Shown piece after piece: positions 8,749 through 16,334 of a stretch of DNA of 64,000 nt. The notes beneath the pieces are model-generated. The model was given only the letters and a program-made list of their open reading frames with translations, was not told the DNA's origin and ran no database searches. This stretch comes from Cohnella luojiensis. Lineage in GTDB: Bacteria > Bacillota > Bacilli > Paenibacillales > Paenibacillaceae. The position numbers and the translations under genes were made by a program. How positions within the stretch are numbered: the stretch's first letter is position 1; each line of letters begins with the position of its first letter. The stretch is taken from positions 359,595 to 423,594 of the forward strand of contig NZ_SOMN01000001.1 in NCBI RefSeq assembly GCF_004564235.1. The letters are read 5' to 3'.

Positions 8749-8777
8749 ATGATATTAATTCTCATTATCATTGTCAA
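8749..8777 (-). promoter_or_regulatory. Fur-box-controlled promoter of the DUF1450 gene
   Basis: On the minus strand a consensus -35 TTGACA (8772-8777) is followed after 17 bases by TATCAT (8749-8754). Bases 8751-8769 match the 19-base Fur consensus at 16 positions and fill the spacer and -10. Iron-loaded Fur bound here would block RNA polymerase. Confidence 0.75.
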
Positions 8778-8785
8778 TGGGAAAA

Positions 8786-8815
8786 AGAAAAAACCACTCC
8801 GATTCGGAGTGGTTC
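8786..8815 (-). terminator. Terminator of rpsD
   Basis: Minus-strand hairpin AACCACTCC / GGAGTGGTT followed by T6, just after the rpsD stop and just upstream of the DUF1450 promoter. Confidence 0.85.
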
Positions 8816-8830
8816 GCATGAAGTTTACGA

Positions 8831-9430
8831 TTAACGGCTGTAGAACTCGACGATTTGTTTAACGTCGATGTCTTGGGACAGCTCGCCGCGGTCTGGAAGA
8901 CGAACATACTTGCCTTCCATTGCGTTAGCATCGTACTCAACGTATCCTGGCAGGTGATGACGGCCTTCGGAAGCTTCTTTGATCGTTTTCAGGGAGCGGG
9001 AACGCTCGCGAAGACCGATTTTGTCACCAACTTGCACGGTGTAGGAAGCGATGTCGACCTTCTTGCCATTAACGGTCACGTGACCGTGAGATACCAATTG
9101 GCGGGAGCCGTAACGAGAGTTAGCCCAACCAAGACGATATACGAGGTTGTCGAGGCGGCTCTCAAGCAAGAACATGAAGTTCTCGCCGGCGATACCTTGT
9201 TGCTTCGATGCGCGGTCGAACAAGTTGCGGAATTGCTTCTCGTTCAAGCCGTACATGTGGCGAAGCTTTTGTTTTTCTTGCAATTGCATGCCGTATCCGC
9301 TGATTTTGCGGCGCGTGTTAGCGCCGTGTTGACCTGGAGGGAATGCGCGTTTCAATTCTTTTCCGGATCCGCTCAGGGAAATTCCAAGGCGGCGACTTAA
9401 CTTGAACTTAGGACCTGTATATCTTGACAT
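8831..9430 (-). CDS. rpsD: 30S ribosomal protein S4
   Basis: Primary 16S rRNA-binding protein of the small subunit. The 199 residues begin [16 protein letters not shown], the standard Firmicutes S4 start, and carry the S4 RNA-binding domain [14 protein letters not shown] and [17 protein letters not shown]. It is monocistronic with its own promoter, long leader and terminator, as in B. subtilis, where S4 represses its own synthesis by binding the leader. AAAGGAGCT lies before the ATG. Confidence 0.97.
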   Translation of the reverse strand: MSRYTGPKFKLSRRLGISLSGSGKELKRAFPPGQHGANTRRKISGYGMQLQEKQKLRHMYGLNEKQFRNLFDRASKQQGIAGENFMFLLESRLDNLVYRLGWANSRYGSRQLVSHGHVTVNGKKVDIASYTVQVGDKIGLRERSRSLKTIKEASEGRHHLPGYVEYDANAMEGKYVRLPDRGELSQDIDVKQIVEFYSR

Positions 9431-9626
9431 GAATTAGAAAGCTCCTTTTTCAAAATGAAATTTTCTGAAAATGGGTTTCGTTGCGCGGATTTCTCCATAA
9501 CCGAATTATCGGTTCCAGTAGGGATGTTCAGCCGCAGCCCGCTGGCGGATCGTCCGAGAGGGTGTCACAAGAGCTAAGCCCAGTATTCAACAAGTTATAT
9601 TATAAGAAATTGTACGCATTTGTCAA
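9431..9626 (-). promoter_or_regulatory. rpsD promoter and long leader, candidate S4 autoregulatory RNA
   Basis: Minus-strand -35 TTGACA (9621-9626), 16-base spacer and TATAAT (9599-9604) are close to consensus. Transcription would start near 9592, leaving about 160 untranslated bases. The leader contains a perfect hairpin AACCGA-TAAT-TCGGTT (9499-9514) and other pairing potential. Rfam-style S4 leader identity was not tested; the call rests on position, length and known S4 autoregulation in B. subtilis. The rest of the 9431-9767 gap shows no gene. Confidence 0.55.
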
Positions 9627-9767
9627 GGCACAGGATTATTTTCTTCCATAAGCAGCATAAATATAAAAATAAGCCATTAGACTATAGACTTCTATGAACC
9701 TAGTGCAAAATTCACTGTTTCATTGTATAGTTAAGGAAAGAGGACATCGGGGGCGGAGGTGTCGGGC

Positions 9768-11741
9768 ATGGTCAATAAAAGAAAAATACAGCAACAGCAA
9801 GATGTGCTAGAGGATATCGAAAGTCCATCCCGCACCCGTCAGCAGTTGCCTAACTGGCTGCAGAAACAAGACTTTACAGAAGCGGATATACCGTACATAC
9901 ATACCTTGTTAATTAGCAGCTTCTCGGATTGGTTCGAAGAAGTAGACGGTTTTCCGTGGCTTGGCAGCCCAATGGTGCTTCTGCATCCGGACGGTACGAG
10001 GATTCGCGTCGAGGGACAATCGGAAGATAGCGAATCCGATTTCTGGAACGCGGAGGCGATCGGGCCCACTGCGGCAAGCACTGCGCTTGAAACATGTCGG
10101 CCGACTCTTATGCGCGCCGAAGAGCATTTATCCCCTAAGCTTAGAGCATTCGATTCCATTGCCGTTCCCATTTTCACGCGGACGACCGGTTTTCCTTGCG
10201 CAATCGTCGCTTGCCTGCTGCCCGCGGGTACCGCGCAAGCCGGACAGCTTAAACTGCTTCAGGCGGCTGCGCTCCATATTCGGACTTGCATCTACCGCCA
10301 TTTCGAGAATTTGTTCGTAGGCGGGTTGCTTAGGGAACGCAAGCTATCGAAGAAGGAAGAGAGCCGCAGGGATATTTTGTTCGAAGTCATGCGCAGGCTT
10401 AACGATCACATCGACGTCGAGAATGTTCTATCGGAGGTACTCGATAGCCTTGAGCAGCTATATCCGATATGCAAAGCGGATTTATTCCTATCGCAAGACT
10501 ATAATAGCCCGAATGAGAAAGTAAAGCCGCTCGCTTTCCATCTAAACGACATGGACTTATGTAAATCGGCTTTCGTGGATGGGAAAATACGGGAAGACCG
10601 CTCAGGCGGGCGTCACCAGCTTGCATTGCCTCTATCCGGCAAGCAAGGGGTATATGGCGTACTGCGGTTGGACATGCCGGAGAACGAATTCGACGATGCC
10701 GATATTAGCTTCCTGACGATGTTAGCTGCCGCAGCGGGCGCAGCCTTCGAGAAGGCCAAGCTGCATGAGCAGGCAAACGTGCTAGTCGGCGAGCTTCGAC
10801 TCATCAACGAATTAACGCAAAGGCTCAATAGCAGCCTGAAGCTGTCGGACACGATGCAATTCGCTTCGGCGGAATTGCTGACGATATTCAAGTCGGATTC
10901 CTGCTGCATCCTGCAATTCGATGCCGCGTCTCAACAATTCGTGGTCATCTCCGCCAACGTGGCGGAAATGATCGGCGAGATTTACTCCAAGGATTATGGG
11001 TTTTGCGGGGTTATATGGTCGACGAAGGAGCCGATAATCCTATCCGATTATTGCTCCGCGACACCGGTAGCCTCGCAAATGATGGACGTAACGAATTCTC
11101 GCTCGCTTCTGGCATCTCCTTTGCTGCTTAATGGCGAGGTGATTGGCGCGGTGCTAATCACTAAGCAAGAGCCTAATCATTTCTCCTATGACAATTACAA
11201 GCTCTTGCAGGTGTTATCCGCCCATCTCGGGCTAGCGATGTCTAATGCGACCTTGCATGCAGAAGTGCGAAGGATGGTCATTACGGATAATTTGACCGGG
11301 TTGTATGCCCGTCACTACTTGAATGAGAGAATTGGCCGCAAGCAAACAAGGGATACCTCCGGCTCGCTTATCGTCGTTGATATCGACCATTTCAAAAAAA
11401 TAAACGATACTTACGGGCATCAGGTAGGGGACGACATTCTGATCCAGGTAAGCGATATTATTCGCACCTCGATTCGGGATAGCGACATAGCCGCCCGTTG
11501 GGGCGGGGAAGAGCTCGCGATTTACTTGCCGTTGCTCGGCTTAGAGCAAACCGAGCGGGTAGCGGAAAGAATCAGGCAGCGTGTCGAGACCGAGACGAAT
11601 CCTCAAGTCACGGTATCTTGCGGGATCTCGGAATGGCGAATGGCGGATGACAAGGTCAGCGTGGAATCGTTGTTCTATAAGGCGGACATGGCATTATACG
11701 AAGCGAAGCACCATGGACGGAATTGCATCGTAATAGGATAA
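9768..11741 (+). CDS. GAF-domain diguanylate cyclase (GGDEF)
   Basis: Predicted cytosolic c-di-GMP synthase of 657 residues. The C-terminal GGDEF domain has TDNLTGLYARHYLNERI, DIDHFKKINDTYGH and the active-site loop WGGEELA (GGEE at residues 579-582). An RxxD inhibitory site (RDSD) lies exactly five residues before it, so product inhibition by c-di-GMP is expected. Two GAF-like sensory regions precede it (roughly 200-340 and 340-490). The first 190 residues also look like a degenerate GAF/PAS-type region. The ATG at 9768 is chosen because GGAGG ends eight bases upstream; an in-frame GTG nine bases earlier overlaps that site. The ligand sensed is unknown. A hairpin with a T-run follows. Confidence 0.88.
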   Translation: MVNKRKIQQQQDVLEDIESPSRTRQQLPNWLQKQDFTEADIPYIHTLLISSFSDWFEEVDGFPWLGSPMVLLHPDGTRIRVEGQSEDSESDFWNAEAIGPTAASTALETCRPTLMRAEEHLSPKLRAFDSIAVPIFTRTTGFPCAIVACLLPAGTAQAGQLKLLQAAALHIRTCIYRHFENLFVGGLLRERKLSKKEESRRDILFEVMRRLNDHIDVENVLSEVLDSLEQLYPICKADLFLSQDYNSPNEKVKPLAFHLNDMDLCKSAFVDGKIREDRSGGRHQLALPLSGKQGVYGVLRLDMPENEFDDADISFLTMLAAAAGAAFEKAKLHEQANVLVGELRLINELTQRLNSSLKLSDTMQFASAELLTIFKSDSCCILQFDAASQQFVVISANVAEMIGEIYSKDYGFCGVIWSTKEPIILSDYCSATPVASQMMDVTNSRSLLASPLLLNGEVIGAVLITKQEPNHFSYDNYKLLQVLSAHLGLAMSNATLHAEVRRMVITDNLTGLYARHYLNERIGRKQTRDTSGSLIVVDIDHFKKINDTYGHQVGDDILIQVSDIIRTSIRDSDIAARWGGEELAIYLPLLGLEQTERVAERIRQRVETETNPQVTVSCGISEWRMADDKVSVESLFYKADMALYEAKHHGRNCIVIG

Positions 11742-11755
11742 CCATATTTGAGAAG

Positions 11756-11801
11756 GAAGCTTGCTTACAGTCGCGAGACTTGGGATAGCTTCTTTTTTTT
11801 T
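11756..11801 (+). terminator. Terminator after the diguanylate cyclase
   Basis: Outer stem GAAGCT / AGCTTC with an inner AGTC-GCGA-GACT hairpin, followed by T10. Confidence 0.7.
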
Positions 11802-11851
11802 GCATATACGAAGCAAAAGGGGAGACGATACGAGTAAAAGGGGTGAAAGCC

Positions 11852-12619
11852 ATGCCGGGCCATAATAGGACTTATGCTTTGCTTGCGGGAATAATATTGC
11901 TGCTGATGGGAATTATCCTGACGGGATGTATGGCTGCTTCGAATACTTTGCCAGCCGATGAAGCCTTTGCGTTATCCGCATCCGCTCTGTCCGGCAGCGA
12001 GAGCTACGAGTTCGATGGAGAGGTATCCTTACTCGATCCGGGAGGTTTAGTAGGGAGCCGGGCTGCATACGAGGGTGAAGTTTCGTTGCACGGGAATTTG
12101 AAGATGAGATGGAAAACCAAGGAATCTAATCCCGTTACGTCCGACTCCGTTAAGTCCAAGCCTATAAGTACGACTGCCTATCGACCTCTGCAGCTATTAG
12201 AATACATCAAAGCAAAATCCGCGGTCATTTCCTATGCAGAACAGCCCGTCCCCGCGCAGCCGGTTCGTCTGCGGATCCAAATAGACGAAAATGTAGCAAC
12301 GGAGCGGGTAGCTGCAGGGCTAAGGGAGGATTTCAAGCTTCTTCTAGCCGACGGAGAGCTTCGGAAAGGCAACCCCGATAAAGCGAACCAAATATTGAGC
12401 GATGCCGACCAACGGCTCGAAACGGCACTGACTACCCTGAAGGTGAAAACCGTCTGCCAATGGACCGCGAATCCTAATGGGTGGTTTCCGTCTCAATTAA
12501 CGGAAGAAACGGTATTAAGCTATACATGGGACGGAAAACCATTTCAAGAGAAACGAATTTCAGAAACCAATTTCCTCCTTAAAGCCCAAGATGGTACAAT
12601 GATAAAGTCAAACAAGTAA
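11852..12619 (+). CDS. Predicted lipoprotein of unknown function
   Basis: Not recognised beyond its export signal. The 255-residue product has a basic N terminus, a hydrophobic stretch of about 20 residues and a lipobox LTGC (Cys near residue 27), so it should be lipid-anchored on the outer face of the membrane. The rest is soluble and charged; it contains RLRIQIDENVATERVA and a Trp-containing C-terminal part ending KAQDGTMIKSNK. The ATG at 11852 is preferred over the in-frame GTG at 11843 because AAAGGGG stands eight bases before it. It lies 25 bases upstream of an M29 aminopeptidase gene and may share a transcript with it. Confidence 0.7.
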   Translation: MPGHNRTYALLAGIILLLMGIILTGCMAASNTLPADEAFALSASALSGSESYEFDGEVSLLDPGGLVGSRAAYEGEVSLHGNLKMRWKTKESNPVTSDSVKSKPISTTAYRPLQLLEYIKAKSAVISYAEQPVPAQPVRLRIQIDENVATERVAAGLREDFKLLLADGELRKGNPDKANQILSDADQRLETALTTLKVKTVCQWTANPNGWFPSQLTEETVLSYTWDGKPFQEKRISETNFLLKAQDGTMIKSNK

Positions 12620-12644
12620 CAGGCTAAAGGAGAGACGTTACAAT

Positions 12645-13760
12645 ATGCGAGATTCACGACTGCAGAAACTGGCCGCTAATCTGGCGGGATATTCAATCAA
12701 GGTACAGCCGGGCGACAACGTACTCATCGAAATGATCGGTTCGGAGCGAGAATTATTGAAATGTCTTATTGAAGAGGTGGCCAAGCTTGGCGGGAACCCC
12801 TTTGTTGAAATAGAGGACCGTTCCGTGCTTCGAACGCTGCTGAATCATGCTAACGAGGATCAGTTGGCCACCTGGGCCGCTTACGATCTCGAGAGAATGA
12901 AGCAGATGCAAGGTTATATCGGCATCCGCGCCGGAGAGAACGTCAACGAGTTGGCAGACGTTCCCGCGCAAACAATGAAATCGTACGACCGGATTCACCG
13001 CCATCCCGTACATATGGAGCAACGCGTGAAGAAGACCAAATGGGTCGTGTTGCGGTACCCGAATACGGCTATGGCTCAATTAGCCAATATGAGCACGGAA
13101 GCATTCGAGGATTTCTACTTCGACGTATGCAACCTGGACTATGCCAAGATGGATCGCGCCATGGATCCGCTGCAAGAGCTCATGAGCCGCACGGATAAAG
13201 TCCGTATCGTATCGCCGGGTACGGATCTGACGTTCTCGATTAAAGGAATCGGCGCCCAGAAATGTTCCGGGGAACGAAACATCCCGGACGGAGAGGTGTA
13301 TTCCTGCCCAGTTCGCGATTCCGTCAACGGCACTATTGCCTATAACACTCCAAGCGTATACAACGGATTTACTTACGAGAACATCACGTTCACCTTCGAG
13401 AACGGCAAGATCATTAAAGCGACCGCGAACGATACGGATCGCATTAACGCTCTCCTTGACAGCGACGACGGCGCGCGCCATATCGGAGAATTCAGCCTTG
13501 GCTTCAACCCCTATATCCTGCATCCGATGAAGGATACGCTGTTCGACGAGAAGATCGCCGGAAGCCTGCACTTCACGCCAGGGCAAGCTTACGAGGTCAC
13601 CGACAACGGCAATCGCTCTTCGATTCACTGGGATCTGGTGCTTATCCAAAGGCCGGAGTACGGCGGCGGAGAAGTTTATTTCGATGACGAATTGATCCGT
13701 AAAGACGGAATATTCGTCATTCCCGAGCTGGAAGGTCTTAACCCGGAATCCTTGAAATAG
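12645..13760 (+). CDS. ampS: M29 family aminopeptidase
   Basis: Metal-dependent exopeptidase of the AmpS/PepS/thermophilic M29 family, acting on peptide N termini in the cytosol. The 371 residues carry the family core: PDGEVYSCPVRDSVNG (metal-binding Glu), GEFSLGFNP (second Glu region), GSLHFTPGQAY and SIHWDLVLIQ with DDELIRKDG at the C terminus. AAAGGAGAG precedes the ATG. It follows the lipoprotein gene closely. Substrate preference cannot be read from sequence. Confidence 0.88.
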   Translation: MRDSRLQKLAANLAGYSIKVQPGDNVLIEMIGSERELLKCLIEEVAKLGGNPFVEIEDRSVLRTLLNHANEDQLATWAAYDLERMKQMQGYIGIRAGENVNELADVPAQTMKSYDRIHRHPVHMEQRVKKTKWVVLRYPNTAMAQLANMSTEAFEDFYFDVCNLDYAKMDRAMDPLQELMSRTDKVRIVSPGTDLTFSIKGIGAQKCSGERNIPDGEVYSCPVRDSVNGTIAYNTPSVYNGFTYENITFTFENGKIIKATANDTDRINALLDSDDGARHIGEFSLGFNPYILHPMKDTLFDEKIAGSLHFTPGQAYEVTDNGNRSSIHWDLVLIQRPEYGGGEVYFDDELIRKDGIFVIPELEGLNPESLK

Positions 13761-13772
13761 TACTTTCCCCTC

Positions 13773-13802
13773 TTGCGTGAGTTTGGGGGAACAAGGTATG
13801 AT
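13773..13802 (+). promoter_or_regulatory. Candidate promoter of the HPr-like gene
   Basis: TTGCGT (13773-13778), 18-base spacer, TATGAT (13797-13802), about 40 bases before the start codon. Confidence 0.45.
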
Positions 13803-13844
13803 GTGGAAGAGATTTGAATTGCCTAAAATTTAGGAGGGGATACC

Positions 13845-14084
13845 ATGTCTAATAATGCGGCTATTGTAGAATTGTCCCAAACCGCGAATAAGTTTCGTTC
13901 TTCGATCGTACTTCAAGCTGAGAACAAGTACATCGACGTGAAAAGTATCCTAGGATTGTTTACTACGCTTGTAGGTAACCTTTCTTATGAGCTTCATGTA
14001 CACGGACCGGACGCGGAAGAAGCCAAGAAGGCTCTTGGAGAAGTTTTCTCCAAGCATAGCCTGAACGTTAAAATCGTAGAATAA
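13845..14084 (+). CDS. HPr-family protein lacking the active-site histidine
   Basis: A 79-residue protein that aligns with HPr/Crh from the end of the histidine loop onward: TANKFRSSIVLQ corresponds to HPr helix 1 and strand 2, and DVKSILGLF corresponds to the segment with regulatory Ser46. The first strand and the GIHARPA loop with His15 are missing. The start is firm because TAGGAGGGG lies six bases before the ATG, so this is not a mis-called N terminus. It therefore cannot be a PTS phosphocarrier. Like Crh it could still be a target of HPr kinase/phosphorylase at the serine (inference). It is a single-gene unit with its own candidate promoter and terminator. Confidence 0.75.
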   Translation: MSNNAAIVELSQTANKFRSSIVLQAENKYIDVKSILGLFTTLVGNLSYELHVHGPDAEEAKKALGEVFSKHSLNVKIVE

Positions 14085-14112
14085 TCACAAAAGCAACCTA
14101 ATCGTATTGAAG

Positions 14113-14143
14113 CATCCCTGCCTTCCCGGCGGGATGTTTTTTT
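14113..14143 (+). terminator. Terminator of the HPr-like gene
   Basis: Hairpin CATCCCTGCC / GGCGGGATG with one bulged T, followed by T7. Confidence 0.85.
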
Positions 14144-14174
14144 ATGTCTTCCATCGGAAACAAGTTAAGTGTCC

Positions 14175-14203
14175 TTGTACTTCTCGGCGATATCGTCTAA
14201 TAT
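14175..14203 (+). promoter_or_regulatory. Weak candidate promoter of ylaN
   Basis: TTGTAC (14175-14180), 17-base spacer, TAATAT (14198-14203), about 90 bases before the start. The -10 departs from consensus at two positions. Confidence 0.3.
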
Positions 14204-14296
14204 AAAAGTGATAGCTAGAGACAGCTAGCATGCGACGTTCCATCACGAGCGCAGCGGCTCCTCTCTAATGGGAGTTTGGGCACAGGGGGAGTGGGA

Positions 14297-14587
14297 ATGG
14301 CAGCATCGGATACCATCATCGATCTAAATCAGAAGGCTCTACGTCTACTTCAAGAGGACGCAGACAAAATCGAGAAGTTGATCGCCATCCAGATGGAGAA
14401 CTTAACGACCCGTAAATGTCCGCTATATGAGGAAGTGCTGGATACCCAAATGTACGGCTTCTCAAGAGCGGTTGATTTTGCGGTGAGGACAGGTCTGGTA
14501 GTGGAAGGCGCGGGCAAATTGCTGATCAGCCAGTTGGAACGCAATCTGGCGATTTTATACGAAGCGTTAGAAAAGAAAGAAGAGTAG
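14297..14587 (+). CDS. ylaN: YlaN (DUF1507) family protein
   Basis: A 96-residue acidic helical protein of the YlaN family (93 residues in B. subtilis), with the recognisable core EKLIAIQMENLTTRKCPLYE and QMYGFSRAVDFAVR. Work in B. subtilis and Staphylococcus links YlaN to iron homeostasis through interaction with Fur. That assignment is transferred, not shown here. The ATG at 14297 is chosen because AGGGGGAG precedes it by about five bases; an upstream GTG-like extension adds only a Gly/Val-rich tail. Its stop codon lies inside the stem of the following terminator. Confidence 0.88.
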   Translation: MAASDTIIDLNQKALRLLQEDADKIEKLIAIQMENLTTRKCPLYEEVLDTQMYGFSRAVDFAVRTGLVVEGAGKLLISQLERNLAILYEALEKKEE

Positions 14588-14616
14588 CACCCACACGGGT
14601 TGCTGCTCTTCTTTCT
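14577..14616. terminator. Bidirectional terminator between ylaN and the Ca2+/H+ antiporter gene
   Basis: Long stem AAGAAGAGTAGCACCC / GGGTTGCTGCTCTTCTT with one bulge and one G-T pair, loop ACAC, between convergent genes. Confidence 0.8.
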
Positions 14617-14641
14617 TGTAGATGCCGAAAGGGCGGCTGGC

Positions 14642-15712
14642 TTACACGAAGTAAAACGAAACGCCAAGAATAACGTATACGATTAGGAGCAGCTTACCCT
14701 CGAACCAAGTCGTGGCACCATCCCTGGAGATAGAGGTCGCAATCAGCACGGAGACGCCTATGGCCGCCAACTCGATCGTTGTGAAGATGAGGTCCATTTC
14801 CTTGCCGAATAGCAAGCTGACGAACACAAGGACGGGCGCTACGAACAGTGCGATTTGAAGGCTGCTGCCTACGGCGATTTCAACCGCGGCACCCATTTTG
14901 TTTTTCATGGCCAGCAAGATCGCTGCGCTGTGCTCTGCGGCGTTACCGACGATGGCGACGACGAAAGCCCCCACGAATAAATCAGATAAACCAAAGCGCG
15001 ATGAGAAGGTATCCAGCGTGTGCACGAGCCATTCGCTAATGAAAGCGACCATGACCGTGGCAACGACGAGCAAGAGGATGGACATTCCTTTCGTCCAAGC
15101 GGGTTTCTCGCCATGACTCGCTTGCGTATCCACATGGTCTTCCAGCATGTCCTTGTGCGTAACCATGGAATACACCAACCAGCCGATGTAAGCAAAAATG
15201 AGGATAGCCGCGACGATAATGCTGATCGTCATCGTGTTTTCATCGGAAATATGCTCGGTTTTGACGAAGATTGCAGGGACGAACAGGGCAATGATGCCGA
15301 GCATCATGAGCGAAGCGTTCTGGCCAGCTAGATGATCGTTGAACTTCTGCTCCTTGTATTTCAATCCGCCCGCTAACGCGCTCGCCCCTAGGACAAGGAG
15401 CAAGTTACCGATGATAGCTCCGGTCAAGCTTGCTTTGACGATTTCGAATAATCCTTCCTTGATCAGGAAGATGGCGATAATAAGCTCTGCGGCATTGCCG
15501 AACGTTGCGTTAAGAAAGCCCCCAATCCGTTGACCGGCGTAATGGGCGACGGACTCGGTCGCTTTCCCGAGAAGTCCCGCGGCGAACAGAATCGCCAATC
15601 CCGCGAACGCGAATTCGACTTCCGCTCCCCAATGCATAAAGTGGGAAAGGGCGCTGAGAATAAAGGTAATAATCAGAAGGGGATAGAACAATTTTTTTAA
15701 CAAACCATACAC
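14642..15712 (-). CDS. cax: Calcium/proton antiporter (Cax/ChaA type)
   Basis: Integral membrane cation/proton exchanger of the CaCA superfamily, 356 residues with about 10-11 hydrophobic segments. Both alpha repeats are visible: GNAAELIIAIFLIKEG in the first half and GNAAEHSAAILLAMKNK in the second, each with the Glu needed for cation binding. A charged cytosolic loop with HKDMLEDHVDTQASHGEK separates the halves. GAGGTG precedes the ATG. It probably exports Ca2+; Na+ or K+ transport cannot be excluded from sequence. Confidence 0.9.
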   Translation of the reverse strand: MYGLLKKLFYPLLIITFILSALSHFMHWGAEVEFAFAGLAILFAAGLLGKATESVAHYAGQRIGGFLNATFGNAAELIIAIFLIKEGLFEIVKASLTGAIIGNLLLVLGASALAGGLKYKEQKFNDHLAGQNASLMMLGIIALFVPAIFVKTEHISDENTMTISIIVAAILIFAYIGWLVYSMVTHKDMLEDHVDTQASHGEKPAWTKGMSILLLVVATVMVAFISEWLVHTLDTFSSRFGLSDLFVGAFVVAIVGNAAEHSAAILLAMKNKMGAAVEIAVGSSLQIALFVAPVLVFVSLLFGKEMDLIFTTIELAAIGVSVLIATSISRDGATTWFEGKLLLIVYVILGVSFYFV

Positions 15713-15825
15713 CTCGTCGTGGAAGAAATTTTTATGTAGCAGCGATTGGCATTTAATACTATACCCAATAAGTATTCCGAAGTAAACGGGATAACCGAGT
15801 ACTTATACGCTGGCAACGCTTACGG

Positions 15826-15854
15826 TTGCTTCTGGCCTAGTCTTCCATTACAAT
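15826..15854 (+). promoter_or_regulatory. Promoter of the Asp23-family gene
   Basis: TTGCTT (15826-15831), 17-base spacer, TACAAT (15849-15854), about 33 bases before the ATG. Confidence 0.6.
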
Positions 15855-15887
15855 GGAAGCATACCAGGTTCGGGAGAGTGAGCCGCC

Positions 15888-16265
15888 ATGACGGAAGAAC
15901 TGCAGCAAGGATTAATTCGGATTTCTGATGATGTCGTCGCAACGATTGCCGGATTAGCGGCATTGGAGACACCTGGAATCGCCGCCATGTCAGGCGGAAT
16001 ATCGGAAGGCCTAGCCAAAAGGCTGAGCGGACGCAACGCGCAGAAGGGCGTGTCGGTCGAAGTAGGCCAAGTGGAAGCGGCCATCGATCTTAGAGTCGTC
16101 GTACATTACGGGATTCCCATTCAAGAGGTCGGACGCCGACTGCAAGATAATGTCCGGGAAGCAGTGGAGAATATGACCGGTCTTACCGTCGTTGAAGTCA
16201 ACGTGAAGGTTGAAGGCGTCGCCTTCAAGGACGAAGAGACGGACGAAGCCCACCGGGTGAAGTAG
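15888..16265 (+). CDS. Asp23/Gls24 family envelope stress protein
   Basis: A 125-residue Asp23/Gls24 (DUF322) protein. The family pattern is visible: GLIRISDDVVATIAGLAALE, then EVGQVEAAIDLRVVVHYG and ENMTGLTVVEVNVKVEGV. Members are cytosolic proteins tied to cell-envelope stress, and the exact role differs between paralogues. A second, different member (yloU) sits at 52741. GGGAGAGTGA precedes the ATG. Monocistronic, with a shared bidirectional terminator. Confidence 0.88.
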   Translation: MTEELQQGLIRISDDVVATIAGLAALETPGIAAMSGGISEGLAKRLSGRNAQKGVSVEVGQVEAAIDLRVVVHYGIPIQEVGRRLQDNVREAVENMTGLTVVEVNVKVEGVAFKDEETDEAHRVK

Positions 16266-16287
16266 CAAGCCGGATAACGAGTAAATC

Positions 16288-16334
16288 AAAAACGTGATGA
16301 AGCAGCCCGGGAGAGCGCTTCATCACGTTTTTTA
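16288..16334. terminator. Bidirectional terminator between asp23-like gene and SEDS gene
   Basis: Stem AACGTGATGAAGC / GCTTCATCACGTT with A-run before and T6 after. The SEDS gene stop codon (16332-16334) is at its right edge. Confidence 0.9.
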
